A program made the translations under genes and the position numbers. The notes below the pieces were generated by a model that did no database searches, was not told the origin of the DNA, and saw only the letters and a program-made list of their open reading frames with translations. Of a DNA stretch of 64,000 nt, positions 12,676 through 24,055 are shown piece after piece. The stretch is from Paulinella micropora (lineage: Eukaryota > Cercozoa > Imbricatea > Euglyphida): the NCBI GenBank assembly GCA_009731375.1, contig BJOX01000225.1:292909-356908 (forward strand), in the 5' to 3' direction. Position 1 is the first letter of the stretch, and each line of letters starts with the position of its first letter.

Positions 12676-12971
12676 AGAAAGAGAAAGAGAAAGAGAAAGA
12701 AAGAAAGAAAGAAAGAGAAAGCAAGAAAGAAAGAGAAAGCAAGAAAGAAAGAAAGAAAGAAAGAAAGAAGAGAAAAAATGAGAAAGAAAGCAAGAAAGCA
12801 AGAAGAAAGAAAGCAAGAAAGAAAGAAAAAGAAAGAGAAAGAGAAAGAAAAAGAAAGAAAGAAAGAAAGAAAGAGAAAGCAAGAAAGAAAGAGAAAGCAA
12901 GAAAGAAAGAAAGAAAGAAAGAAAGCAAGAAAGAAAGAGAAAGAGAAAGAAAGCAAGAAAGAAAGAAAGCA
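12090..12971 (+). repeat. Duplicated GAAA segment left of a 10-N gap
   Basis: The sequence from about 12090 to 12640 reappears to the right of the gap at 12982-13535, offset by about 892 bp, and again in array 3 near 25585-26140. A duplicate on both sides of a short gap suggests overlapping contig ends that were not merged, although a real tandem duplication is also possible. Confidence 0.7.
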
Positions 12972-12981
12972 NNNNNNNNNN
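12972..12981. other. Assembly gap (10 N)
   Basis: Run of ten N inside GAAA array 2. The fixed size of ten, shared with two other gaps, suggests a placeholder rather than a measured distance. Confidence 0.98.
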
Positions 12982-13544
12982 GAAAAGCAAGAGAAAGAGA
13001 AAGAAAGAGAAAGAAAGAAAGAAAGAGAAAGAGAAAGAGAAAAAAAGAAAGAAAGAAAGAAAGAGAAAGAAAGAAAGAAAGAGAAAGAGAAAGAGAAAGA
13101 AAGAAAGAAAGAAAGAGAAAGAAAGAAAGAAGGAGAAAGCAAGAAAAAAAGAAAGAAAGAAAGAAAGAAAAAAAAAAGAAAGAAAGAAAGAAAGAAAGAG
13201 AGAAAGAAAGAAAGAAAGCAAGCAAGAAAGAAAGAAAGAAAGAAAGAAAGAAGAGAAAAGAAGAGAAAGAAAGCAAGAAAGCAAGAAGAAAGAAAGAAAG
13301 AAAGAAATAAATAAAAAGAGAAAGAGAAAGAGAAAGAGAAAAAGAAAGAAAGAAAGAAAGAGAAAGAAAGAAAGAAGAAGAAAGAAGAAGAAAGAAAGAA
13401 AGAAAGAAAGAGAAAGAGAAAGAAAGCAAGAAAGAAAGAAAGAAAGAAAGAAAGAGAGAAAGAAAGAGAGAAAGCAAGAAAGAAAGAAAGAAAGAAAGAA
13501 AGAAGAGAAAAAAAGAGAAAGAAAGCAAGAAAGCAAGAAGAAAG

Positions 13545-13575
<31 letters not shown>

Positions 13576-14091
13576 GGAAAGAAGAAAGAGAGAGAAAGAA
13601 AGAAAGAGAGAGAAAGAAAAAAGAAAGAAAGAAAGAAAGAAAGAGAAAGCAAGAAAGAAAGAGAAAGCAAGAAAGAAACAGAAAGCAAGAAAGAAACAGA
13701 AAGCAAGAAAGAAAGAAAGAAACAAAGAAAGAGAAAGAGAAGGAGAAAGAGAAAGAAAGCAAGCAAGCAAGCAAGAAAGAAAGAAAGAAAAAAAGAAAGA
13801 AAGAAAGAAAGAAAGAAAGCAAGAAAGAAAGAAAGAAAGAAAGCAAGAAAGAAAGTAAGTAACAAAGAAAGAAAAAGAAACAGAAAGAAAGCAAGCAATA
13901 AAGAAAGAAAGAAAGAAAGAAAGAAAGCAAGAAAGAAAAAGAGAAAGAAAGAGAGAAAGAAAGAAAGAAAGAGAGAAAGAGAAAGAAAGAAAGAAAGAAA
14001 GAAAGAGAAAGAAAGAAAGAGAGAGAAAGAGAAAGAAAGCAAGCAAGAAGAAAGAAGGAAAGAAAGAAAGAGAAAGAGAAAGAAAGCAAGC

Positions 14092-14123
<32 letters not shown>

Positions 14124-14283
14124 GAAAGAGAAAGAAGCAAGAAAGAAAGAAAGAGAGAAAGAAAAAAAGAGAAAGGGAAAGAAAGAAAGAAAGAAAGAGA
14201 GAGAAAGAGAAAGAGAAAGAAAGAAAGAAAGAAAGAGAAAGAAAGAAAGAAGGAGAAAGCAAGAAAGAAAGAAAGAAAAAAAA

Positions 14284-14323
<40 letters not shown>

Positions 14324-14335
14324 AAGAAAGCAAGC

Positions 14336-14366
<31 letters not shown>

Positions 14367-14666
14367 CAAGAAAGAAGAGAAAAAAAAGAGAAAGAAAGCA
14401 AGAAAGCAAGAAGAAAGAAAGAAAGAAAGAAAGAGAAAGAGAAAAGAAGAAAGAGAGAGAAAGAAAGAAGGAAAGAAAGCAAGAAAGAAAGAAAGCAAGA
14501 AAGAAAGAAAGAAAGCAAGAAAGAAAGAAAGAAAGAAAGAGAAAGAAAGCAAGAAAGAAAGAAAGAAAGAAAGAAAGAAAAAAAGAGAAAAAGAAAGAGA
14601 AAGAGAAAGAAAGAAAGAAAGGAAGAGAAAGAGAAAGAAAGAGAAAGCAAGAAAGAAAGAGAAAGC

Positions 14667-14698
<32 letters not shown>

Positions 14699-15429
14699 GA
14701 AAGAGAAAGAGAAAGAGAAAGAAACCAAGCAAGCAAGCAAGCAAGAAAGAAAGAAAGAAAGAAAGAAAGCAAGAAGAAAGAAAGAAAGAAAGAAAGAGAA
14801 AGAGAAAGAGAAAGAGAAAAGAAGAAAGAGAGAGAAAGAAAGAAGGAAAGAAAGCAAGAAAGAAAGAAAGCAAGAAAGAAAGAAAGCAAGAAAGAAAGAA
14901 AGAAAGCAAGAAAGAAAGAAAGAAAGAAAGAGAAAGAAAGCAAGAAGGAAAGCAAGAAAGAAAGAAAGAAAGAAAGAAAAAAAGAGAAAGAGAAAGAGAA
15001 AGAAAGAAAGAAAGAAAGAAAGAGAAAGAGAAAGAAAGAGAAAGAAGAAAGAAAGAGAAAGCAAGCAAGAAAGAAAGAAAGAAAGAAAGAAAGAGAAAGA
15101 GGAGAAAGAGAAAGAAACCAAGCAAGCAAGCAAGCAAGAAAGCAAGAAAGAAAGAAAGCAAGAAAGAAAGAAAGAAAGAAAGCAAGAAAGAAAGTAAGTA
15201 ACAAAGAAAGAAAAAGAAACAGAAAGAAAGCAAGCAATAAAGAAAGAAAGAAAGAAAGAAAGAAAGCAAGAAAGAAAAAGAGAAAGAAAGAGAGAAAGAA
15301 AGAAAGAAAGAGAGAAAGAGAAAGAAAGAAAGAAAGAAAGAAAGAGAAAGAAAGAAAGAGAGAGAAAGAGAAAAAAAGAAAGAAAGAGAAAGAGAAAGAA
15401 AGAAAGAAAGAAAGAAGGAGAAAGAGAAA

Positions 15430-15560
15430 GAAAGCAAGAAAGAAAAAAAGAAAGAAAGAAAGAAAGAAAAAAAGAAAGAGAGAAAGAAAGAAAGAAAGAG
15501 AAAGAGAAAGAAAGAAAGAAAGAAAGAAAAAAAGAAAGAAAGAAAAAAAGAAAGAGAAAG

Positions 15561-15597
<37 letters not shown>

Positions 15598-15790
15598 AGG
15601 AGAGAGAGAGAAAGAGAGAGAGAGAAAGAGAGAGAGATAAAAAGAAGGAAAGAAAGAAAGAAAGAAAGAAAGAAAGAAGGAAAGAAAGAAAGAAAGAAAA
15701 AAAGAAAGAGAGAAAGAAAGAAAGAAAGAGAAAGAGAAAGAAAGAAAGAAAGAAAGAAAAAAAGAAAGAAAGAAAAAAAGAAAGAGAAAG

Positions 15791-15823
<33 letters not shown>

Positions 15824-15825
15824 AG

Positions 15826-15859
<34 letters not shown>

Positions 15860-16012
15860 TAAAAAGAAGGAAAGAAAGAAAGAAAGAAAGAAAGAAGGAA
15901 GGAAAGAAAGAAAGAAAGAAAAAAAGAAAGAGAGAAAGAAAGAAAGAAAGAGAAAGAGAAAGAAAGAAAGAAAGAAAGAAAAAAAGAAAGAAAGAAAAAA
16001 AGAAAGAGAAAG

Positions 16013-16045
<33 letters not shown>

Positions 16046-16150
16046 AGGAGAGAGAGAGAAAGAGAGAGAGAGAAAGAGAGAGAGATAAAAAGAAGGAAAG
16101 AAAGAAAGAAAGAAAGAAAGAAGGAAGGAAAGAAAGAAAGAAAGAAAGAA
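15430..16150 (+). repeat. 222-226 bp higher-order repeat with GA-rich core, about three copies
   Basis: A unit containing AAAAAGAAAGAGAG, then GAGA-rich sequence, then GATAAAAAGAAGG recurs, with the GATAAAAAGAAGG landmark at about 15636, 15858 and 16084. One related copy sits in array 3 near 26895-26975. This is a regular tandem repeat of a complex unit inside a tetranucleotide array. Confidence 0.8.
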
Positions 16151-16197
16151 AGCAAGAAAGAAAGAAAGCAAGAAAGAAAGAAAGAAAGAGAGAAAGA

Positions 16198-16207
16198 NNN
16201 NNNNNNN
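16198..16207. other. Assembly gap (10 N)
   Basis: Ten N within array 2. Sequence to its right (from about 16208) is repeated from about 17290 and again from about 20950. Confidence 0.98.
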
Positions 16208-16323
16208 AGAGAGAAAGGAAGAAAGAAAGAAAGAAAGAAAGAGAGAAAGAAAGAGAGAAAGAGAGAGAGAAAGAAAGAAAGAAAGAAAGAAAGAGAAAGA
16301 GAAAGAAAGCCAGCAAGCAAGCT

Positions 16324-16358
<35 letters not shown>

Positions 16359-16985
16359 GAAAGACAAAGAAGCAAGAAAGAAAGAAAGAGAGAAAGAAAG
16401 AAAGAAAGAGAAAGAGAAAGAAAGAAAGAAAGAAAGAGAGAGAAAGAGAAAGAGAAAGAGAAAGAAAGAAAAAAAGAAAGAAAGAGCAAGAAAGAAAGAA
16501 GGAGAAAGCAAGAAAGAAGGAGAAAGCAAGAAAAAAAGAAAGAAAGAAAGAAAGAAAGAAAGAGAGAAAGAGAGAAAGAAAGAAAAAAAAGAAAGAAAGA
16601 AAGAAAGAGAGAAAGAAAGCAAGAAAGCAAGAAAAAAGAAAGAAAGAAAGAAAGAGAAAGAGAAAGAGAAAGAGAAAAGAAGAAAGAGAGAGAGAAAGAA
16701 AGAAGGAAAGAAAGCAAGAAAGAAAGAAAGCAAGAAAAAAAGCAAGAAAGCAAGCAAGCAAGCAAGAAAGAAAGAAAGAAAGGAAAAAGAAAGAGAGAAA
16801 GAAAGAAGAAAGCAAGCAAGCAAGCAACAAAGAAAGAAAGAAAGAAAGAAGAGAAAAAACGAGAAAGAAAGCAAGAAAGCAAGAAGAAAGAAGGAAAGAA
16901 AGAAAGAAAAAGAAAGAGAAAGAGAAAGAAAAAGAAAGAAAGAGAAAGCAAGAAAGAAAGAGAAAGCAAGAAAGAAAGAGAAAGC

Positions 16986-17021
<36 letters not shown>

Positions 17022-17175
17022 GAAAGAGAAAGAAAGCAAGAAAGAAAGAAAGAAAGAAAGAAAGAAAAAGAAAGCAAGCAAGAAAGAAAGAAGGAAAGAA
17101 AGAAAGAGAAAGAGAAAGAAAGCAAGAAAGAAAGAAGAAAGAAAGAGAGAAAGAAAGAAGAAAGAAAGAGAAAGA

Positions 17176-17207
<32 letters not shown>

Positions 17208-17394
17208 CAAAGAAAGAAAGAGAAAGAGAAAGAAAGAAAGAGAAAGAGAAAGAAAGCAAGAAAGGAAGAAAGAAAAAAAGAAAGAAAGAGAGAAAGAAAG
17301 AAAGAAAGAAAGAGAGAAAGAAAGAGAGAAAGAGAGAGAGAAAGAAAGAAAGAAAGAAAGAAAGAGAAAGAGAAAGAAAGCCAGCAAGCAAGCT

Positions 17395-17429
<35 letters not shown>

Positions 17430-18056
17430 GAAAGACAAAGAAGCAAGAAAGAAAGAAAGAGAGAAAGAAAGAAAGAAAGAGAAAGAGAAAGAAAGAAAGA
17501 AAGAAAGAGAGAGAAAGAGAAAGAGAAAGAGAAAGAAAGAAAAAAAGAAAGAAAGAGCAAGAAAGAAAGAAGGAGAAAGCAAGAAAGAAGGAGAAAGCAA
17601 GAAAAAAAGAAAGAAAGAAAGAAAGAAAGAAAGAGAGAAAGAGAGAAAGAAAGAAAAAAAAGAAAGAAAGAAAGAAAGAGAGAAAGAAAGCAAGAAAGCA
17701 AGAAAAAAGAAAGAAAGAAAGAAAGAGAAAGAGAAAGAGAAAGAGAAAAGAAGAAAGAGAGAGAGAAAGAAAGAAGGAAAGAAAGCAAGAAAGAAAGAAA
17801 GCAAGAAAAAAAGCAAGAAAGCAAGCAAGCAAGCAAGAAAGAAAGAAAGAAAGGAAAAAGAAAGAGAGAAAGAAAGAAGAAAGCAAGCAAGCAAGCAACA
17901 AAGAAAGAAAGAAAGAAAGAAGAGAAAAAACGAGAAAGAAAGCAAGAAAGCAAGAAGAAAGAAGGAAAGAAAGAAAGAAAAAGAAAGAGAAAGAGAAAGA
18001 AAAAGAAAGAAAGAGAAAGCAAGAAAGAAAGAGAAAGCAAGAAAGAAAGAGAAAGC

Positions 18057-18092
<36 letters not shown>

Positions 18093-18290
18093 GAAAGAGA
18101 AAGAAAGCAAGAAAGAAAGAAAGAAAGAAAGAAAGAAAAAGAAAGCAAGCAAGAAAGAAAGAAGGAAAGAAAGAAAGAGAAAGAGAAAGAAAGCAAGAAA
18201 GAAAGAAGAAAGAAAGAGAGAAAGAAAGAAGAAAGAAAGAGAAAGAGAAAGAAAGAAAGAAAGAAAGAAAGAAATAGAAAGAGAAAGAAA
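16208..18290 (+). repeat. ~1.08 kb tandem duplication in array 2
   Basis: The landmark GCCAGCAAGCAAGCTAG occurs at about 16309, 17386 and 21055, each followed by the same long pattern (GAAAGACAAAGAAGCAAG and onward). The segment 16321-17120 is essentially repeated at 17397-18200 and 21061-21860. This points to recent unequal exchange or an assembly duplication beside the gap at 16198. Confidence 0.8.
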
Positions 18291-18749
18291 GCCAGCAAGC
18301 AAGCAAGAAAGAAAGAAAGAAAGAAAGAAAGAGAAAGAGAAAGAAGCAAGAAAGAAAGAAAGAGAGAAAGAAAGAAAGAAAGAGAAAGAGAAAAAAAGAA
18401 AGAAAGAAAGAGAGAGAAAGAGAAAGAGAAAGAAAGAAAGAAAGAAAGAGAAAGAAAGAGAAAGAAGGAGAAAGCAGGAAAGAAAGAAAGAAAAAAAAGA
18501 AAGAAAGAAAGAAAGAAAGAGAGAAAGAACGAAAGAAAGCAAGCAAGAAAGCAAGAAGCAAAAAAGAAAGAAAGAAAGAAAGAAAGAGAGAAAGAAAGAA
18601 AGAAAGCAAGCAAGCAAGAAAGAAAGAAAGAAAGAAAGAAAGAAGAGAAAAAAAGAGAAAGAAAGCAAGAAAGCAAGAAGAAAGAAAGAAAGAAAAAGAG
18701 AAAGAAAGAAAGAGAAAAAGAAAGAAAGAAAGAAAGAAAAAAAAAAGAA

Positions 18750-18838
18750 AGAGAAAGAAAGAAAGAAAGAAAGAGAAAACAAGAAAGAAGGAGAAAGCAA
18801 GAAAGAAAGAAAGAAAGAGAAAGAGAAAGAAAGCAAGC

Positions 18839-18882
<44 letters not shown>

Positions 18883-19085
18883 GAGAAAGAAAGAAAGGAA
18901 GCAAGCAACCAAGCAAGCAAGAAAGAAAGAAAGAAAGAAAGAAACAGAAAAAAAGAGAAAGAAAGCAAGAAAGCAAGAAGAAAGAAAGAAAGAAAGAAAG
19001 AAAGAAGGAAAGAGAAAGAGAAAGAGAAAGAGAAAAAAAGAAAGAAAGAAAAAAAGAAAGAGAAAGCAAGAAAGAAAGAGAAAGC

Positions 19086-19116
<31 letters not shown>

Positions 19117-19322
19117 CAAGAAAGAAAGAAAGCAAGAGAAAGCAAGAAAGAAGGAGAAAGCAAGAAAGAAAGAAAGAAAGAGAAAGAAAGCAAGCAAGAA
19201 AGAAAGAAAAAAAGAAAGAAAGGAAAAAGAAAGAGAGAAAGAAAGAAGAAAGCAAGCAAGCAAGCAAGAAAGAAAGAAAGAAAGAAAGAAGAGAAAAAAT
19301 GAGAAAGAAAGCAAGAAAGCAA

Positions 19323-19353
<31 letters not shown>

Positions 19354-19576
19354 AGAAAGAGAAAGAGAAAGAGAAAGAAAGAAAGAAAGAAAGAGAAAGC
19401 AAGAAAGAAAGAGAAAGCAAGAAAGAAAGAAAGAAAGAAAGAAAGAAGAGAAAAAATGAGAAAGAAAGCAAGAAAGCAAGAAGAAAGAAAGCAAGAAAGA
19501 AAGAAAAAGAAAGAGAAAGAGAAAGAAAAAGAAAGAAAGAAAGAAAGAAAGAGAAAGCAAGAAAGAAAGAGAAAGC

Positions 19577-19616
<40 letters not shown>

Positions 19617-19757
19617 GAAAGAGAAAGAAAGCAAGAAAGAAAGAAAGCAAGAAAGAAAGAAAGAAAGAAAGAGAAAGAAAGAAAGAAAGAGAAAGAGAAA
19701 GAAAGCAAGCAAGAAGAAAGAAGGAAAGAAAGAAAGAGAAAGAGAAAGAAAGCAAGC

Positions 19758-19789
<32 letters not shown>

Positions 19790-19949
19790 GAAAGAGAAAG
19801 AAGCAAGAAAGAAAGAAAGAGAGAAAGAAAAAAAGAGAAAGGGAAAGAAAGAAAGAAAGAAAGAGAGAGAAAGAGAAAGAGAAAGAAAGAAAGAAAGAAA
19901 GAGAAAGAAAGAAAGAAGGAGAAAGCAAGAAAGAAAGAAAGAAAAAAAA

Positions 19950-19989
<40 letters not shown>

Positions 19990-20001
19990 AAGAAAGCAAG
20001 C

Positions 20002-20032
<31 letters not shown>

Positions 20033-20325
20033 CAAGAAAGAAGAGAAAAAAAAGAGAAAGAAAGCAAGAAAGCAAGAAGAAAGAAAGAAAGAAAGAAAGA
20101 GAAAGAGAAAAGAAGAAAGAGAGAGAAAGAAAGAAGGAAAGAAAGCAAGAAAGAAAGAAAGCAAGAAAGAAAGAAAGAAAGCAAGAAAGAAAGAAAGAAA
20201 GAAAGAGAAAGAAAGCAAGAAAGAAAGAAAGAAAGAAAGAAAGAAAAAAAGAGAAAAAGAAAGAGAAAGAGAAAGAAAGAAAGAAAGGAAGAGAAAGAGA
20301 AAGAAAGAGAAAGCAAGAAAGAAAG

Positions 20326-20364
<39 letters not shown>

Positions 20365-21062
20365 GAAAGAGAAAGAGAAAGAGAAAGAAACCAAGCAAGC
20401 AAGCAAGCAAGAAAGAAAGAAAGAAAGAAAGAAAGCAAGAAGAAAGAAAGAAAGAAAGAAAGAGAAAGAGAAAGAGAAAGAGAAAAGAAGAAAGAGAGAG
20501 AAAGAAAGAAAGAAAGAAAGCAAGAAAGAAAGAAAGCAAGAAAGAAAGAAAGCAAGAAAGAAAGAAAGAAAGCAAGAAAGAAAGAAAGAAAGAAAGAGAA
20601 AGAAAGCAAGAAGGAAAGCAAGAAAGAAAGAAAGAAAGAAAGAAAAAAAGAGAAAGAGAAAGAGAAAGAAAGAAAGAAAGAAAGAAAGAGAAAGAGAAAG
20701 AAAGAGAAAGAAGAAAGAAAGAGAAAGCAAGCAAGAAAGAAAGAAAGAAAGAAAGAAAGAGAAAGAGGAGAAAGAGAAAGAAACCAAGCAAGCAAGCAAG
20801 CAAGAAAGCAAGAAAGAAAGAAAGCAAGAAAGAAAGAAAGAAAGAAAGCAAGAAAGAAAGAAAGCAAGAAAGAAAGAAAGCAAGAAAGAAAGAAAGCAAG
20901 AAAGAAAGAGAAAGAGAAAGAAAGCAAGAAAGAAAGAAAGAAAGAAAGAGAGAAAGGAAGAAAGAAAGAAAGAAAGAAAGAGAGAAAGAAAGAGAGAAAG
21001 AGAGAGAGAAAGAAAGAAAGAAAGAAAGAAAGAGAAAGAGAAAGAAAGCCAGCAAGCAAGCT

Positions 21063-21097
<35 letters not shown>

Positions 21098-21724
21098 GAA
21101 AGACAAAGAAGCAAGAAAGAAAGAAAGAGAGAAAGAAAGAAAGAAAGAGAAAGAGAAAGAAAGAAAGAAAGAAAGAGAGAGAAAGAGAAAGAGAAAGAGA
21201 AAGAAAGAAAAAAAGAAAGAAAGAGCAAGAAAGAAAGAAGGAGAAAGCAAGAAAGAAGGAGAAAGCAAGAAAAAAAGAAAGAAAGAAAGAAAGAAAGAAA
21301 GAGAGAAAGAGAGAAAGAAAGAAAAAAAAGAAAGAAAGAAAGAAAGAGAGAAAGAAAGCAAGAAAGCAAGAAAAAAGAAAGAAAGAAAGAAAGAGAAAGA
21401 GAAAGAGAAAGAGAAAAGAAGAAAGAGAGAGAGAAAGAAAGAAGGAAAGAAAGCAAGAAAGAAAGAAAGCAAGAAAAAAAGCAAGAAAGCAAGCAAGCAA
21501 GCAAGAAAGAAAGAAAGAAAGGAAAAAGAAAGAGAGAAAGAAAGAAGAAAGCAAGCAAGCAAGCAACAAAGAAAGAAAGAAAGAAAGAAGAGAAAAAACG
21601 AGAAAGAAAGCAAGAAAGCAAGAAGAAAGAAGGAAAGAAAGAAAGAAAAAGAAAGAGAAAGAGAAAGAAAAAGAAAGAAAGAGAAAGCAAGAAAGAAAGA
21701 GAAAGCAAGAAAGAAAGAGAAAGC

Positions 21725-21760
<36 letters not shown>

Positions 21761-22000
21761 GAAAGAGAAAGAAAGCAAGAAAGAAAGAAAGAAAGAAAGA
21801 AAGAAAAAGAAAGCAAGCAAGAAAGAAAGAAGGAAAGAAAGAAAGAGAAAGAGAAAGAAAGCAAGAAAGAAAGAAGAAAGAAAGAGAGAAAGAAAGAAGA
21901 AAGAAAGAGAAAGAGAAAGAAAGAAAGAAAGAAAGAAAGAAATAGAAAGAGAAAGAAAGCCAGCAAGCAAGCAAGAAAGAAAGAAAGAAAGAAAGAAAGA
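18750..22000 (+). repeat. Segment shared with array 3 (about 27.4-30.65 kb)
   Basis: Landmarks occur in the same order about 8.65 kb downstream: AAGCAACCAAGCAAGC near 18900 and 27555, the ATGAGAAAGAAAGC block at 19299 and 27948, GAGGAGAAAGAG near 20763 and 29410, and GCCAGCAAGCAAGCTAG near 21055 and 29722. This supports origin of arrays 2 and 3 by duplication of a large unit. Confidence 0.75.
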
Positions 22001-22530
22001 GAAAGAGAAAGAAGCAAGAAAGAAAGAAAGAGAGAAAGAAAGAAAGAAAGAGAAAGAGAAAAAAAGAAAGAAAGAAAGAGAGAGAAAGAGAAAGAGAAAG
22101 AAAGAAAGAAAGAAAGAGAAAGAAAGAGAAAGAAGGAGAAAGCAGGAAAGAAAGAAAGAAAAAAAAGAAAGAAAGAAAGAAAGAAAGAGAGAAAGAACGA
22201 AAGAAAGCAAGCAAGAAAGCAAGAAGCAAAAAAGAAAGAAAGAAAGAAAGAAAGAGAGAAAGAAAGAAAGAAAGCAAGCAAGCAAGAAAGAAAGAAAGAA
22301 AGAAAGAAAGAAGAGAAAAAAAGAGAAAGAAAGCAAGAAAGCAAGAAGAAAGAAAGAAAGAAAGAAATAAAAAGAGAAAGAGAAAGAGAAAGAAAGAAAG
22401 AAAGAAAGAGAAAGAAAGAAAGAAGAAGAAAGAAAGAAAGAAGAAGAAAGAAAGAAAGAGAAAGAGAAAGAAAGCAAGAAAGAAAGAAAGAAAGCAAGAA
22501 AGAAAGAAGAAAAAAAGAAAGAAATCAAGC

Positions 22531-22564
<34 letters not shown>

Positions 22565-22577
<13 letters not shown>

Positions 22578-22626
22578 GTAGGTAGGTAGGTAGGTAGTTA
22601 GTTAGTTAGGTAGGTAGGTAGGTAGG

Positions 22627-22665
<39 letters not shown>

Positions 22666-22737
22666 GTAGATAGATAGTAGATAGGTAGGTAGGTAGGTAG
22701 GTAGGTAGATAGGTAGGTTGGTAGGTAGGTAGGTAGG

Positions 22738-22771
<34 letters not shown>
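22565..22771 (+). repeat. GATA/GGTA tract of cassette 3
   Basis: Third copy of the alternating GATA/GGTA tract. The entry from GAAA and the internal order match cassette 2, including a TAGATAGTAGATAGG interruption. Confidence 0.92.
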
Positions 22772-22773
<2 letters not shown>

Positions 22774-22825
22774 CATTATTCTGGAAAAAATTGCCACCGG
22801 AGTATGTATTGCATGTAATGAATAT
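22772..22825. repeat. Spacer S1, copy 3
   Basis: Matches 9363-9416, including the ATGAATATATAG ending. Confidence 0.92.
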
Positions 22826-22861
22826 ATAGATAGATAGATGAGATAGATAGATAGATAGATA

Positions 22862-22928
22862 GAAAGCCAAGGGAGGATGCATTATATGTAACGAATGTCT
22901 TTTACGTTATAAGGATACACACATCTAA
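22862..22928. repeat. Spacer S2, copy 3
   Basis: Matches 541-607 and 9457-9524. It is followed by an uninterrupted CTAT array at 22929-23016. Confidence 0.92.
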
Positions 22929-23012
<84 letters not shown>

Positions 23013-23016
23013 TTAT
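22929..23016 (-). repeat. Uninterrupted CTAT tract of cassette 3
   Basis: Continuous CTAT array linking S2 to S3, with a single CTATTTATC variation near its end. No element A is present. Confidence 0.9.
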
Positions 23017-23285
23017 CTTTCTATCTATATATCTACCTACCTATCTATGTATCTGTCTGTCTAACAGCCGCTGCGTAGTATGCTGTTACGCATGTATGTA
23101 TATGCATCTACTATGTTATGGGGCTAGCTACCCTGCAAATATGAGCTCCCAACTCCTCCTGGTTCCGACAAACCATGATTTATAGGGACAGGGGTGCCGA
23201 AATGGTGGGGGTGGGGTACACAATTTTCAATTTCCCCTTCCCCCAAACCCCCCATCCCTTTGACCAACACCTTTCAGGGATGTAG
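23017..23285. repeat. Spacer S3, copy 3
   Basis: Matches 9590-9855 and leads into array 3 through CAGGGATGTAGAGAAAG. Confidence 0.9.
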
Positions 23286-23303
23286 AGAAAGAAAGAAAGA
23301 ATG

Positions 23304-23338
<35 letters not shown>

Positions 23339-23369
23339 GAAAGAAAGATAGAAAGAGAAAGAAAGAAAG

Positions 23370-23400
<31 letters not shown>

Positions 23401-23896
23401 AAAAGAAAGCAAGCAAGCCAGCAAGAAAGAAAGAAAGAAAGAAAGAAAGAGAGAAAGAAAGAAAGAAAGAAAGAAGAGAAAGATAGAGAAAGAAAGCAAG
23501 CAAACAAGAAAGAAAGAAAGAAAGAAAGAAAGAGAAAGAGAAAGAGAAAGAAAAAGAAAGAAAGAAAGAAAGAGAAAGCAAGAAAGAAGGAGAAAACAAG
23601 AAAGAAAGAAAGAAAGAAAGAGAAAGAGAAAGAAAGCAAGCAAGCAAGAAAAAAAGAAAGAAAGAAAGAAAGAAAGCAAGCAAGAAAGCAAGAACGAAAG
23701 AAAGAAGAAAGAAAGAAAGAAAGAAAGAAAGAGAAAGAAAGCAAGAAAGAAAGCAAGCAAGAAAGAAAGAAAGAAAGAAAGAAAGAAAAATAAAGAGAAA
23801 GAGAAACAGAAAGAGAAAGAAAGAAAGAAAGAAAGAAAGAAAAAAAGAAAGAAAAAGAAAGAGAAGGAGAAAGAGAAAGCAAGCAAGCAAGAAAGC

Positions 23897-23932
<36 letters not shown>

Positions 23933-23960
23933 AAGTAAGTAAGAAAGAAAGAAAGTAAGT

Positions 23961-23994
<34 letters not shown>

Positions 23995-24014
23995 GAGAAA
24001 GAGAAAGAAAGCAG

Positions 24015-24055
<41 letters not shown>

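Larger units (their letters stand above)
9856..22564 (+). repeat. GAAA array 2 (12.7 kb purine tract)
   Basis: Second long purine array. Its first several kilobases parallel the start of array 3: shared landmarks include an AATAAAGAG interruption at about 10335 and 23786, GTAAGTAAGTAAG at about 10484 and 23930, and the ATGAGAAAGAAAGC block at 11915 and 25403. Its right end matches the end of array 1. It contains two 10-N gaps and several internal duplications. Long stop-free minus-strand frames (up to 4244 codons) are repeat artefacts. Confidence 0.95.
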
